Origin: Spirogloea muscicola
Lineage: Eukaryota > Streptophyta > Zygnematophyceae > Spirogloeales > Spirogloeaceae
Direction of reading: 5' to 3'
Assembly (NCBI GenBank): GCA_009602725.1
Contig: WELB01000011.1
Location: 1,229,361-1,293,360, forward strand
DNA length: 64,000 bases
The translations under genes were made by a program, and so were the position numbers. Position 1 is the first letter of the stretch. Each line of letters begins with the position of its first letter. Shown here piece after piece: positions 20,291 to 31,983 of the stretch. Under the pieces are notes generated by a model. It was not told the origin of the DNA. It did not search any database and was given only the letters and a program-made list of their open reading frames with translations.

Positions 20291-22469
20291 ATGAGGGAGG
20301 TGATACCCCAAGCGCCGGCGCGCGTCCTGGCCGTCGTCTCCGCCGACGCCGCCGTGAGCCGCGGCACGCTGCGCTGGCTGCGCCACCGCGGGCTCCGCGC
20401 CGGCGACGCCCTCGCGCTGCTCTTCGTCATCGCCGCCATTCCCGACGCCCGTGCGCCCGCTGCCCAACCTCGCCGTGCCGTGCTTCTTGCCAGGCCCACC
20501 GGATTCACTGCTGCTCCACCTTTGGCTGCGCCGCCGTACGTGACACCTTCACCTGACGGCGCCTCGCTCCGCTCTCTCGCCTGTCGGGGCGGTCTGCCAG
20601 GAGGCGCGAGGAGGCCCGTGAGCCGCTGCGACCCGGTGCAGATCATCGCGCACATCCAGGAGGTCGTGCGGCCCCTCCTCGACGCCTACGTTGCCCTCCT
20701 CCACGACCTGCAGGTGCGGCACTTTGCACGAGCACTCGCGTGGTGCTCCATGGCCCGCCCGCATGCGGGTCATTGCCTGTAAAGAGAGATTCGGAGAGAC
20801 CGGCAGCAAGCCATGCCGCGGCCGGCCTTCTCTGTACTTAGTGGGTCACCAGAGCATCGCTAAGAAGCAGGCTGGGGTGCAAGACCGCCGGGTTAGCGAG
20901 GTTGGCGGGTGAGGATGGCAACGCCACCTCCTTGCTCGTGACGGAGTCCCCGGAATGCCAGCCCTGATCCAGAAGGTGGTGCCATCCTGGCGCGCAGGTG
21001 GTGGTCGACTTCCGGGTTGCCAAGAATGACAGCGAGGAAAGGGCCATTGTTGACGAGGTTGTGGCCTTTGGAGCCACCAAGCTTGTGATGGGAAGGCCGT
21101 CCAAGGTCTTCGGCAGGTCAGTCGCTATGCACAGCAGCCTCTCATAGTGGGACAGTCAAGCGCAGAGTTAACCAACTTTCTGACACGTGCAGATCTGGGA
21201 GATGAGGGTTGAATTCAATCTCCTTCTCTCCTCGCGTCAGAGCCCAAAACATGGCAGCTGCACATGATTTTTCGATAGGTGCTGCTCAAAGAAAGGACGG
21301 ACACAATCAAGGAGGCGGCTTTTGGCAAGCTGTGTCCTTGTCAGCGCCTCAGACCTCGCATGCTGGTCCTCCATTGCAGGGGCCTTGGGAACGTGGTGAA
21401 ATACTGCGTGAAGAACCGGCCATCTGGATGCGAGGTCCTGGTCGTGCAGAAGCAGAAGCTGGTGCTCCACGAGTGCGGCGAGGAGAGCAGCCCGACGCTG
21501 ACGACTGTCGGCAGCGGCGAGCTGCTGAGTCCGTCAAGTCACCACAGCCAGGGCAGTTGGGGCGAAGCCTCGCCAAGAGGCGAGAACAGCAAATATCTGC
21601 TCAAGTCCCTGAAAGTGGCGGGCCTCCCGCAGGTGACTGCTGCAGCACCGAGGTCTCCTCTTGGAAATCGTGCAAGCTCCTTCTCGCCGCCCGGGAAGGT
21701 CAACACAAAGCCCACAACAAACGACGACGGGTGGAGCTTCCACCAGAGCCCGCCAGTTGCTGCTGCTTCTGCAGAGGTCCCTAGCGACAACGGACGTGCA
21801 GAGGCAGGGAGGAGGTGCAAGCAAGTGCTATTTGGGTGGAGGCGGGCTCCCATGAGCACAGCAAGCGAGGAGCCAAAGGTGCCAGACTCGCCATCGTTGC
21901 AGAGCGTGACAACGACGGACTCTCCGACCCAATCCTGCAGCAGCCCGGCCCAGTGGCGGCAGATCGTGAGCAGCCCCAGGCCGTCAGACTTGCTGCAAAG
22001 TGTTAGCACGTCCGATGCTTCGAGCCTCCGATCACCATCCTCCCAGTTCACGCTCGATGATGCCATCTGCGAGCTGCGGAATTTGCGGCGGGCTCCACGT
22101 GCCCCACTGCCAGCTGTGGCTGGCAATGAAGACCTGAAGCTGGACGATGAGCTGTCGCGGTCCGACGACGGGAGCAACACCGGAGCGTCTGACACAGTGG
22201 CCGCGCTGTCACTGGCCGCCGGTGGCCGAAGCGGCCTTGACGCAATTGACAGGGTGCAGAGGGTGGCAGTGCGGCGGCGGGGTGGGCACTTCCGGCACAT
22301 GAGCTACGATGCGACAAGCTCCAGCGCAAATCTCATGCTTGTGGGGTGTCACACGCCGGAGCAGGAGGACGATGCCATGGCGCGCATTCTCAAGACCAGC
22401 ATCGAGCGCCGCAACTGCATTCTTCTCATGGGGGCCCGTCAGAATGAAGAAACTGCCCTCTACTGCTGA
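20291..22469 (+). CDS. USP-domain protein with long Ser-rich C-terminal region (paralogue 2)
   Basis: Four exons: 20291-20450, about 20601-20713, 20998-21116 and 21380-22469. The pieces align with paralogue 1 one by one: RVLAVVSADAAVSRGTLRWL, IIAHIQEVVRPLLDAYVALL, then VVVDFRVAKNDSEERAIVDE with FGATKLVMG, and last NVVKYCVKNRPSGCEVLVVQ. Junctions fall at equivalent points, including the split Arg codon before the last exon. The tail is longer (about 300 residues), Ser/Pro-rich, and ends in an acidic segment with DDAMARILKTSIERRNCIL, matching LQTSIEKR in paralogue 1. Divergence outside these blocks is strong, so the duplication is old. No catalytic domain is seen; a scaffold or signalling role is only inference. 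Confidence 0.75.
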
Positions 22470-23046
22470 CACTGAGCCTTGCATGCCGCAAAAGGAAGGG
22501 CACATGTGTCACACACACTGTATCCCGGGAGGACATCCCTTAGCACTTGCAGAGACAACCGAAACTTCTGTGCTTCCACTTGCAGCTTTAGCCTGCACTT
22601 ATGACTGCTAGCCTGGGCAAGAGATCAGCAGTGACAGCTTCAAGGACATCGTTAAGCTGAGGCAAGCTGGGACTGCTTTCACAGCAACAAAGACTTATGT
22701 GCTCAAGTCTCTTCTGGGCTCCTCTGCTGCAAGAGCAGCCTTGCTGCTCCTTGGCTACAAGAGCAGTGACAGATTTGGCCAGCTGCAAGTCATGTGAAAT
22801 TTTGCCAAGTGCAGGAGCAGTCTGACATCGTCCTGCTAATGACGTTTGTGAGCCACTCATGCTCACAAACTGCGGCATTGGGTTGCTGGTTATACATGTC
22901 AAGTGCAACTTACATATTGCAGGCAGTAATCTGATGGACCAATTTTGGACCAATCTTGATCAGGACCTCATTGTAATCTTAGCTGCTAATATCTTGCAGA
23001 CTACATAACATGTACAGCAACAGTCTGCATATCACCAGTATAGACA
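22470..23046. other. convergent intergenic region
   Basis: Between the 3' ends of USP paralogue 2 and the GDPD gene. No repeat or RNA gene recognised. Confidence 0.5.
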
Positions 23047-25411
23047 TTACTCATGGAGATTTGACCGACAATCTGTCCTCATATTTCTGATCGTTTCGAT
23101 AAGCTCAAGTGGCCTACTCGTCACAATGCCATCAACCCCTGCTTCTAACATGCTTCTCATTGTCTCCTGGTCATCACAAGTCCAAGCCTGAACCTCCTTC
23201 CCAGCGCTGCACAGAATCATTAAGTGCAGCCCAGATAGCCCCGCTGAGTTCCACATGAGCACCTTATTCAAATAACTGAGGTGACCAACAGAAGATGAAG
23301 TTGAGGCTTGTTCCATGGGCCACATGGAGGACATTATGGCAGTAATTGGTAACATGCAGAGGAGAGCAGTATGCTTTCAGCATGCAGCAGTTGGCTGGTG
23401 GGCGCACCTGTGCACTTCTGCCACAAGCTGAGGTGTGACAAGGCCATAGAATACACCCACAACCTCGGGCTCGACCAATCTCAGCAGGCTGCCCGCTTGC
23501 CCAGTGCGAGAATCCGTCATGAAAATATACCCAGCCTAGGTATGATATGATGGGGTTCAGTGAATGATGTAAACAATCTCACAGCCTAGCCTACATCATA
23601 CTCCATAAAGGGAAGCAAAACTGACTGGCCAACAAAATGTTGCTGACCTTAATGGCAGGTTCCAACTGCTTGAGCTCGGCTACAACACCATCCAGCTTTG
23701 ACCATACCAAGCAGTTGTGGCAGCCAGCTTGTCTGACCTAAGCAGAGTCCACATCCAGGGCCAGAGTTGGTTTGATGGGGGTGTGCTATTGAATCAAATG
23801 CTGATGCTCTATTCTCCACCAGAGAGACACAGCCCAGTGCCATCCAAATATGGCAGACATTGCCAGCCCAAGCTGAAGAGAACATGCCTCACCACGTTAA
23901 GAACGTCATACGCCAGCGAGACCTCATGAAGAGGAGGACCAGTTTTCACATCTACAATGATTGTCTTCAACTTTCCACCCAATGTCTGCAGAAGAAGCAC
24001 TGTTCTGGTCTAGCTCCGCTAGTGCAGCTTTATCGAACAAACGCACAGCAGATCACAAAGGGAGAATACACATACACATCAAGCACATCAAGCACATGCA
24101 AATGCTGTCTGCCTGAAGGTGATTGGGCTGGCAAGTCCTACAGCATGCAAGTCTTATAGCATGCAACACAGATTCTGTACAATAAAGAGCTGTTCCCCTC
24201 ACTCTCAGAGCTTCCTCCAGCGTTGGTACCCGCTCGCCCAGGAGCCGTGAGTGGTGATACTGGCCTGCGTCCAGCTGCACCACCTGCCCTGCCCAAGCTT
24301 GACGAGCAATGACAAGATGGCTGTCAAGCCAGCTGCACAAGGGCCCCACCGCTGGCCGCAAACAAACCTTGACGAAGATGGCCAAGAGAACAAGGTGTTA
24401 AGCTCCCCAAGTAGCAAGCTTTGAGGCTTGTGAGAGCAAAGGTCACTTCTCACCTCCGAGAGAAGTACATCACCGACCTGTACATCCGGCTGCTGCATCA
24501 TGACCTGCAGATCCCTGTGTGTTGTGGCCAAGTATGCCACAGTCTATGTTTGTGAGCGGCAATGCTCGACATTCTCATGCCAATAAGCCCCAGTTGACGT
24601 TCGTGGGTGCATGAGCGTGCCTGACGTGAAGGGCGACCAGCCCGCCGTCCGCAGTGCGGGACACATCGACCTCCATGCAGTCGGCGCCGGCTTCGAGAGC
24701 CAGGCGGTATGCAGCTGCCTGGGCCCAACAAACACCAATGCCGCATGCAGATGTGAGCGGCAGGTGAGGACGATCACAAGGGAGAAGGCGCGCGGTGCGC
24801 AGCAAATCAAAAGCGTGGCCAAATCAAGCCAATACATAATGCTCAGGCAAAAGCTATATAAAAGCTGTATAAAAGGAGCGCAGGCTCTGAGAAAATCAGA
24901 GATGTGCAGCCGTAGGCTGGAGAGCTTGAGCAGCGACCGTGTTGGGAGGCGCGCGGGAGGAGTCGCCGCCGTGCGCGCAGACGAGCGGGGCGCGTTGAGA
25001 GAGCAGCCGGCGACAGACCTCTGCGGGAGGCAGCTGGTCACAACGACGCTTCGGGCTTGGCATCAGCAGGCAACGCAGGCTCAGGGTTCGGGGCTCAGCA
25101 GTGCGCGAGAGCGAGGCCGCGAACGGGGAAACTCGGCCGCGCACCGTCAATGGCGCTGGCGGCGCCGGCGAAGGCGGCGGCGGCGGCAGCTTTGGCAGCG
25201 CGAGGCGGCGGAGGAGGAGGATCCCGGGGAGGAGGAGGAGGAGGAAGAGGCCCGCGGAGAGGAGGAGGTAGGCGCCGAAGCTCAGGCGCGGCAGCAGCGG
25301 CGGCCGGNGCGCCGCGCCGCATGGCCGCGCGCGGCGGCGGCGGCGGCGGCGGCGGAGAGAGTGCGGCTGCTGATGTTGGGGACAGAGGCTGTGAAAGCCT
25401 GCCAGGTGCAT
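23047..25411 (-). CDS. glycerophosphodiester phosphodiesterase, GDPD4-like
   Basis: The first exon (about 24955-25411) has a basic start, one membrane anchor (FGAYLLLSAGLFLLLLLPGI), a Pro-rich linker and the catalytic start PLVCAHGGDSSRAPPNT. Next come AAYRLALEAGADCMEVDVSR with TADGGLVALH (about 24600-24707), VGDVLLSEV (near 24475), LGERVPTLEEAL (near 24230), TIIVDVKTGPPLHEVSLAYD (near 23900-23990), LVWSKLDGVVAELKQLEP (near 23650-23710), GYIFMTDSRTGQAGSLLR with VGVFYGLVTPQLV (23410-23540), and GKEVQAWTCDDQETM with GVDGIVTSRPLEL at the end (23047-23200). The block order matches plant GDPD4 closely, including AHGGD in place of the AHRG of bacterial enzymes. The E-x-D pair is present (EVD). The enzyme cleaves glycerophosphodiesters to glycerol-3-phosphate. 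A LINE-like tail sits in the first intron. Confidence 0.88.
24775..24900 (-). mobile_element. type A LINE-like tail inside GDPD intron 1
   Basis: GGGAGAAGGCGCGCGGTGC and AAATCAAGCCAATACATAAT match tail A in the same orientation as the host gene. It lies between the exon beginning AAYRLALE and the AHGGD exon, so splicing must remove it. Confidence 0.65.
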
Positions 25412-25424
25412 GCCGAGGGGTATT

Positions 25425-25475
25425 CTTTTCCAGCCCCTATTCTCAATGGGCGAGCACTTTCTTCTTATTACCCCC
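25425..25475 (+). mobile_element. extreme 3' end of tail C
   Basis: TTCCAGCCCCTATTCTCAAT and GGGCGAGCACTTTCTTCTT only. The 5' arm of the stem-loop is missing, so this is a very short remnant directly upstream of the GDPD gene. Confidence 0.6.
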
Positions 25476-25584
25476 GTGGCAGCGAAATTGGAGTGCGGCG
25501 GAGGATGTCGCGTTGGCCTGGTCTCGCTGCGCCACCGTCGTGGGCGTTACGCAGGCTCCCCCCATCTATGGAAGAAGCTCTTCC

Positions 25585-25800
25585 CAGAGTAGAAGAAAGG
25601 GCTCGCCCATTGAGGATAGGGGCTGGACAAGCCAGCCCAAAAAAGAATGAACAAAGAACGAGAAGGGGGCCAGAGGAAGCCAGAGGAAGCCCAGAGTGGA
25701 CTGGAGTGTATATTGAGTAATGGAGGGCCTGAGTGGCCAAGTACAGAAAGCAAGCACGTTGACAGATGTACATTCCCTGCTAGTAAGCTGAGCCCCTCCG
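25585..25800 (-). mobile_element. tail C and tail B pieces, minus orientation
   Basis: 25590-25700 is tail C on the minus strand, with stem-loop at about 25620-25640 (GGGCTGG-CTTGT-CCAGCCC). 25705-25800 matches tail B (AATGGAGGGCCTGAGTGGCC, AAGCACGTTGACAGATGTAC) and runs to the end of a frame. Confidence 0.65.
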
Positions 25801-25809
25801 CCGCCATCC

Positions 25810-26260
25810 GCGGGAAGACGAGTTCTTCCCGTTGGCAATAGACACCCATGGGGCGCTGGGCGCTCGGTGGCTCGAGCAGCTCACCCAGCTCGCCCGCTAC
25901 ACCATCCCGTCGCTTCCATGGGGAGCCGGTAGACTTTCCTGCAGCCGGGTCGCTGGCGCAAGTGTATCGAATGCGCCTGGCCGTCTCGCTGCAGAGGTCT
26001 ATGGCCCGGGCGTTGCACCTTCGTGCCGGCAGAGCCCTCGCTGCTGCCTCTGGCTCTGGCCAGGGGACCCACTTCCACGAGCCTAGCATCTCCGACCGGC
26101 GGCTGCTTAGCAGAGGTTACTGAGTGATTTGTAGCTGCTTTGTTTCTGTGTGTTGTTTTTCTTAGCGCTTCCCCTGGCCCCCTTCTCGTACTCTGTTCAT
26201 TCTTTTTTGGGCTGGCTTGTCCAGCCCCTATTCTCATTGGGCGAGCACTTTCTTCTCCGT
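25810..26260 (+). mobile_element. LINE-like 3' end with tail C
   Basis: The frame reads SLAQVYRMRLAVSLQRSMAR, HLRAGRALAAASGSGQGTHF and ISDRRLLSRGY-stop at 26123. Tail C follows with its stem-loop near 26208-26228. It is very similar to the minus copy at 45066-45350. Confidence 0.8.
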
Positions 26261-26261
26261 A

Positions 26262-26720
26262 ACCACGAGTCAGCACGCGGAGGTCGCAACTTGATGCCCG
26301 AGTATTGGACGGCAAAGGACGAGCCCTTGTGCCACCAGCTAAAGCTTGACCAGCTTTCTGGTGCAAAGGATGAGCCGGAGCTCGCTACCAACAGGCTGAC
26401 ACACGATGTACGACCAACAAGGGGGCGAAGGCTGTGAAAAGCCAGCACAACATTGACCAAAAGGATAAGCTCCGACAGGGCTGAAAAAGGGCTAAAACAC
26501 ACAGCTAAGCAAGCACCACGAAGGATTGGTTCTCGTAGTAATCCCCAGTAAGCAGCCGCAAGTCAGATAGACTAGCAGCCGGAAGAACTTACTCGCTGCT
26601 TGACTGAAAGGAAGGCCAAGCCAAGCGGGAGAGACGTGTCACCACACACCCAGAAATGAGAGAGCGCAGGGCGTGAAAGCATAGAAATGGAGGCCAAAGC
26701 AAGCCAGTACACTGTCAAAA
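26262..26720 (-). mobile_element. two LINE-like 3' fragments, tails B/D
   Basis: 26265-26420 on minus encodes a degraded frame end related to ALHQKAGQALAGGTRA ... CDLRVLTRGY. 26420-26620 carries a tail with GGGCTAAAACACACAGC-like sequence and a partial stem-loop. Both are truncated and joined end to end. Confidence 0.55.
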
Positions 26721-26799
26721 GTCAGCAAAGAAAGCTTGGGAGCTATTCCTTTCTTCGTGATGGCTTGGGAAGCGGCCGGCTTTCTTTCAGAAGGAGGTG

Positions 26800-27515
26800 T
26801 CTTGAGGTGGTGGGCGTCCATAATCTCCTACGGGACGCCCTGGCGGACCTGGTGGGCGACTCCAGCTACCGCGCGCCATTGTGGAAGTGAGCAATATAAT
26901 GCCCATCACCAGGGATTCCCAGGGACGCCATCACTGTCGCACCCTGGACATTGTGGGTGTACAATCTGGCGGAGGCCCACGAGCCTTGGTTGACGTGGTG
27001 GTGACGGAGGCATACAAGAGTTCAGCATCGTCGCACATTGCTGGCTACGCAGTGGGAGGTGCTGAGTAGAGAAAGCTCCGACACTACTCTGACTACCCCA
27101 GCAGCGATCACCTCCTACCGGTGGCAATTGACACTTACGGCTGCATGGGTCCTCGCTTTCACACCTTCTCGAGAATATTGCAAGTTTGAGATATGCTCGA
27201 CATGAGGATATGCTTCCAGCTCAGATGGACATGCCGGCAGCCTACATGTCATTCTTGCGGCGTCGAGTGTCGGCTTGTCTGCAGCGAGCTCAGGCTCATG
27301 CGTTGCATCAAAAAGCTGGTCGAGCCGAAGCTGGTAGCTCAAGAGCTTGTCGATTGCCGTCCGGTATTCGGGCATCAGTTAGCGACCTCTATGTGCTGAC
27401 TCGTGGTTACTGAGCGGGTCAGCTTAGCAGCAGGTTGACGTACATTTGTCAATGTGCTTGCCATTGTACTTGACCGCACAGGCCCTCCATCTCTCAATAC
27501 ACACTCATTTCTTTC
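26800..27515 (+). mobile_element. longer LINE-like 3' fragment with tail B
   Basis: It starts within the region VVGVHNLLRDALADLVGDSS, passes HCRTLDIVGVQSGGGPRALV, DVVVTEAYKSSASSHIAGYA, HYSDYPSSDHLLPVAIDTYG, DMPAAYMSFLRRRVSACLQR and SVSDLYVLTRGY-stop near 27413. Tail B runs to about 27515 (TACTTGACCGCACAGGCCC, TCAATACACACTCATTTC). A few frame breaks are visible. This copy shows the order zinc-finger side, DVV block, DYP block and LTRGY end in one piece. Confidence 0.75.
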
Positions 27516-27604
27516 AGAAGAAGAGAAGCCCCCCGACGAGCGAGGCGTCAGGCATTTGCAGTGCACTTGCGGGCAGGGCCGCGCTTTTGGCTGCTGCTTC
27601 TGGT

Positions 27605-27850
27605 TCTTGTCAGATGTCGAAGAAAGCGCTCGCCCATTGAGGATAGGGGCTAGAAAAGCTAGCCCAAAAAAGATGTCACTCTTCGCACCGTAGACGAGGT
27701 GCCAATGGAGGAGTTATCGTGTATTTGAAACAAACCAAGGCCAAAATGGCCAAGTACAAAGGCAAGCACATCTAATGACGTACATCACCCACGGCAGATT
27801 GACCCGTTCAGTGACCACGGGTCAATACATGAAGGTCGCTAATCGTCAGT
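27605..27850 (-). mobile_element. tail C, then tail B with frame end
   Basis: 27610-27675 is tail C on minus. Its stem-loop carries paired changes (GGGCTAG-CTTTT-CTAGCCC). 27735-27850 is a tail B variant with frame end SDLHVLTRGH-stop. It lies directly upstream of the nucleotidyltransferase start codon and so may contribute promoter or leader sequence. Confidence 0.65.
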
Positions 27851-27907
27851 GTCTGCGCTGCGGGGTGTCGCGTCGCGGCGGTGCCTCCGCGGTCGCCAAG
27901 CCGCGCA

Positions 27908-30900
27908 ATGGAGGCTCCGCCGCCGCCGCCGCTGCCGCTGCCGCCGCCGCCACCGCTNGCCGCGCCCGCGGCCGAGGCCGAGGCGCCGGCGGCGGCGGGA
28001 GCACCTTCGGAGGCCGAGGGCCGCGGCGAGACGCACGGCCACCGAACCTTAACGGTGAGCCACGGCGGTGGCTCTGCCACGTCCGGCAGTGGCTGGTCCA
28101 AGTGGCAATCTGCCAGGCGTGAGGGGCCTCGCGGCACCTCAGCCTCTTGGTGACGGTGACGGTCTCGATCGCCTGCTGACAGCGGCCAAAGCGGGCGAGC
28201 ACTGGACCAAAGGGTGCAGTGCTGGTTTCCGTCGCCGTAGTTGTCAAGTGTTGCAGGTCCTCATGGTCGGTGCAGCTCATCCCCGGCACTTGCAGCTCAT
28301 GTGATGCTGACTTCCCATTACTGTTACTGCAGTGGTGGAACATGTTGCAGAAACTGCCGCCACCAGGATGTTGTCCGCGCTCCACCTCGACGAGGCTTGG
28401 GCCAGCGCATCAGCGCCCCTAGACAGACTCCTGCACTGCTTGTTTGCGGAGCTCCAACCATCTGAGGAGGACCATTTGCATCGCTGCCAGGTCGTGGACC
28501 GCCTCAACGCCGTCCTGGCAGAGACCAACATCTGCCCTCCAGGTGGGACAATCTCGCTCGGGAGGCCAGCCCGAGGGTCCCGTCCGAGCCTACAATCTCT
28601 CCACCATGGCACCACAGGATTATGTACAGGGAATGGCAGCCGATGTTGATCTGCCTCAACACCAACTTCTGTTCTGTGTTGATGCCTCAGGTTCTATCTT
28701 GCCTTTTGGCTCTTTTGAGTCTAATCTTTACACGCCATGGGGAGATCTCGATGTCGCCCTGGAGCTGCCTCCACCGTCTCCTCTGCACAAGGATTACGCC
28801 AACCGAAGACTGTTAGCCAGAATTGCACGCACCCTCGCATATGGACAAACACGTGAGCTACTGTCAGTGTGAGCAATTCATGTCTCGTGCAGTTGCAGGG
28901 TGTCTGGCCATGACAGCTGTGAAGTCGTTCACATGCTTGATATCCCTTATCCCTAACGTTGTGTTTATTCAACTTGGCCACAGCAATGGCAGTGAGGATG
29001 CAAGTAGTTGCACATGCGCGCATTCCACTCATCATGTTCCACGACAAAGCCACTGGCATTGCCTGTGATCTGTCCATCAACAATGGCAAGGGTCTTCTCA
29101 AGTCCCGTGTCCTCAAGTGGGTGACTGAGCTTGATCTCAGGTGCCGACAGCTGATCTTCCTGGTAAGGCCCCCTTTGCGCCTCTTCACATTGTGCTCCAT
29201 GCACACAACTCCAGGTCTATAAAAGTGCTGCAGTGGTGGCTAACTGAAGAGGAGGAGGAGTGAGCTGAACGAGAAAGGTGCAAAGTTGCAGGTCAAATGG
29301 TGGGCAAAGTGCCAAGACATTAACTCTCCAAAGATGGGGACATTGAATTCCTATGCTTTGGCCCAACTCGTGATTCTCCATCTGCAGGTGAAAAGCTCAT
29401 AATTAGGCCAAATCTGTATTTGCATTGTTGTAAGGCCGAGTTGTTTGTGTCTTGATGTAAGCAAAGGCCATGCAGGAGGATGCAGCATGAGCAGATTATA
29501 GACAACGGACCATGCTTTTAGCTCGTCTAGAGTCCTCCTGCAGATGATTGTGCCTCCTATCCTGCCTCCGCTGAGTGGTATACTTCCCAAGGATTCGTCA
29601 GACGTATCTGTAGGTGCTTGCCTCCTCTTGGCTCAGCAAAGCACCAATGTGCAGTGAAGTTTGTTTGTACGCGGCCAGCTTCTGCATGTCAAAGTACGCA
29701 GTTAAAAGTGCTGTCATCTTCTGCGGATAGTGTACTTTTGGAAGGTTCTGGCATGCTGCAAGCAATCCCATTGAGACGTGCTACACTTTGTTGTATGGTG
29801 TCAGCCGTTATTTTAATTGCCTGCTCAAATAATGTCACCAGGGCTTATGATGCATTGTGGTTGTGCTGTATTTGAGCAGATAAGAGTGTCCCTTTGAACA
29901 ATGAGCACTTCTTCGCTCATTGCAAGCAGGCTTTGTCTGAGTGGAAGCTTCATAGTGGTGCTGCTTTGAATGAGACCAGCCTTGCAACACTCTTAGCTAC
30001 ATTCTTTCTCAGGGTATGCTGCCATGCAGACTGCTGTAGCTGCAGGTGATCGGTAGGGTTTGTAAGCGTCAATGTAAAGGTCTCTTGTCATTGAGGAGTT
30101 GAGAAAGGCTGAGGCCTCTGAAGGACATGCAAGCACAAGACTTTCCGAAGTCTCGCAGTCTGCCAGAATCAATTGTGGCATAGGATCAATCGGCTGGGGC
30201 TGCATAGACGGCCTTGACTCGTTCATATACACTTGCTAGCAACTTCCACTGAGCCCGAGCATGCCTAGCACAGTCAAGTCATGTGAGCAGCTCATTCCAA
30301 CTTGATCTGATTCACTGCTGTGCAGTTTGGAGCAGTGAATGACTTGTGGCAGCAAGGTCTTGCAGTGTGCACTTACAGTGGCACATGGAGAGACCCACAA
30401 GACTTGCCACAGTCTTGGTCATCAAAATACTACAGCATGGCAGTGAGATGCATACCCTCCTCCTCTACACATCCACTTCTTTATGTAGCTAGCTGTGGCC
30501 AATGCTTTAGGCCCTCACAATCATAGTAAGTGAGACTGTGCTGACTAAGGGGTTGCCAATGAGTAGCGCAACTGAGGAGTTGGGCTACTCGTTTCAAGTG
30601 TACAACTTGAAGAATGTCCAGACATAAGATGCTGATAGTCTTCCTTCCTCACATTTGAACCTGGACTTGCAAAACAATCCATGAGTAATGTCAAGTGCTG
30701 TCTATCCAAAGGTGGTGGATCCCTTCGATCTGGTGGAGAATTGTGCGCGCTCAGTGCAGGCCAACCATTTCCCACGCGTTATACATGCCTTTTCATCAGC
30801 TGCAACAGCACTTGGCAGACCTCCTCCTTTGGAAGGCCACCGCCTGCAGGAACTGCAAAAATTCCTGTTCAAGTGGCCTGCTCGACCAGTGCGGGAGTTT

Positions 30901-31983
30901 ACCAGATTGAGGCATGAATCTGCTGCTAGTGTTTCTCTTGGCACAGGCAATCCCAGGCAAACAATGGCAGCCCCGTACAGCAGGCACTCACAGGACGCTG
31001 GCGAGACTGCAGAGGCGCCCCATCGCCAGAGCCCTGAGCAGCTGCTACCCACTGGTGCCAGTGCATCAGGTGTTGGCATTTTGTGGAGTGGTCAAAGGCA
31101 GGTGGTTGGGCCGAGGGCAACTCAAGTAGTTCCTCTGAAACCTCAAGCCACCATAGGCGGCATCCAGGGCCCCTCAGCTTCAGGCCGTGAAGGCTCTTGG
31201 TGGCGGCAGCCTCACAACAATGGCGGAACAACTTTGGACCAAAGGCAACAGCATCAATCGCGAGGCTTCGACGAGATTCGTACCCCCCCTGTTCAAGATG
31301 GCCCATGGTCCAGACAAGAGCACTCTATTTCAGCTGCAGCTTCACAGATGGGCCGTGAGCATGTGTCTGCCTCCATGCTCAACATAACCAGGCCTATGCA
31401 GGCATCGCCACATCTGCCTTCTGCATACTCAGACTCCCAGCTGCCACCAGCGCTGCCAAAGGGCCATCTACCAGCTCATGTAGTTGAGCTGTCAAAAGCA
31501 AGGCCAGGCGAGCACAAGGTAGCCCTGCCACTTCAAGCAAGTTCCTATCCAGCAGATGTTGCAAAATTGACTGGCGGTATCAACCTGCTGGTTCTGCTTC
31601 TGCCCAAAGAGGCCCAGCGCCTTCAGGATGCTCGCGAGACAAGTCCTCAAGCGGCCGTCCACAACGAGCTGAAGACTGACAGTGACAAACAGGATGGAGA
31701 CTACAGTCAGACAGGGGTTTCGCCAGTACGTAAAGGGTCAGGGCCGACTCGAGAACAAATGCGTGGGCAGGGTCGGTACCACAGGCAGAGGAGAGGGTCA
31801 AAAGTAGGATTGGATACTGGACTTAGTGCCACAGGTTCTTCTGCTTCAGGAGCAAGTAAATATCCCCTCGAGTTTCCAAAGCAGACGAGCAGAGACAGAG
31901 AGTTGCAGGAGACGGTGAAGCGTGCAGCCAAGAAGGGCAATTTGCAGAGCGCAAGGGGAGGAGCCTGTAGGAAAGCGACGTGA
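27908..31983 (+). CDS. HESO1/TUTase-like nucleotidyltransferase with long C-terminal tail
   Basis: Exons with good support: 27908-28054 (Pro/Ala-rich start), 28333-28552, 28691-28852, 28984-29162, 29292-29387, 29544-29609, a short one near 29940-30010 (ETSLATLLATFFLR), one from 30326 (LAVCTYSGTWRDPQDLPQSW), and 30688-31983. The catalytic motif is FGSFESNLYTPWGDLDVALE, with GS and the first two aspartates; the third is in GIACDLSINN. KWWAKCQDINSPKMGTLNSY and IVPPILPPLSG are the PAP-associated part. KVVDPFDLVENCAR corresponds to the EDPF...N.AR block of plant HESO1, which uridylates unmethylated small RNAs and RISC-cleaved fragments. The C-terminal 350 or so residues are Gln/Ser/Pro-rich and unrecognised. 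One small exon between 28054 and 28333 is probably missing from my model, because phase does not match. All catalytic residues are present. Confidence 0.85.

Noticed and set aside
20074-20655. Minus-strand frame of 193 codons opposite USP paralogue 2.
   Set aside because: Arg/Gly/Ala-rich antisense shadow of a GC-rich exon.
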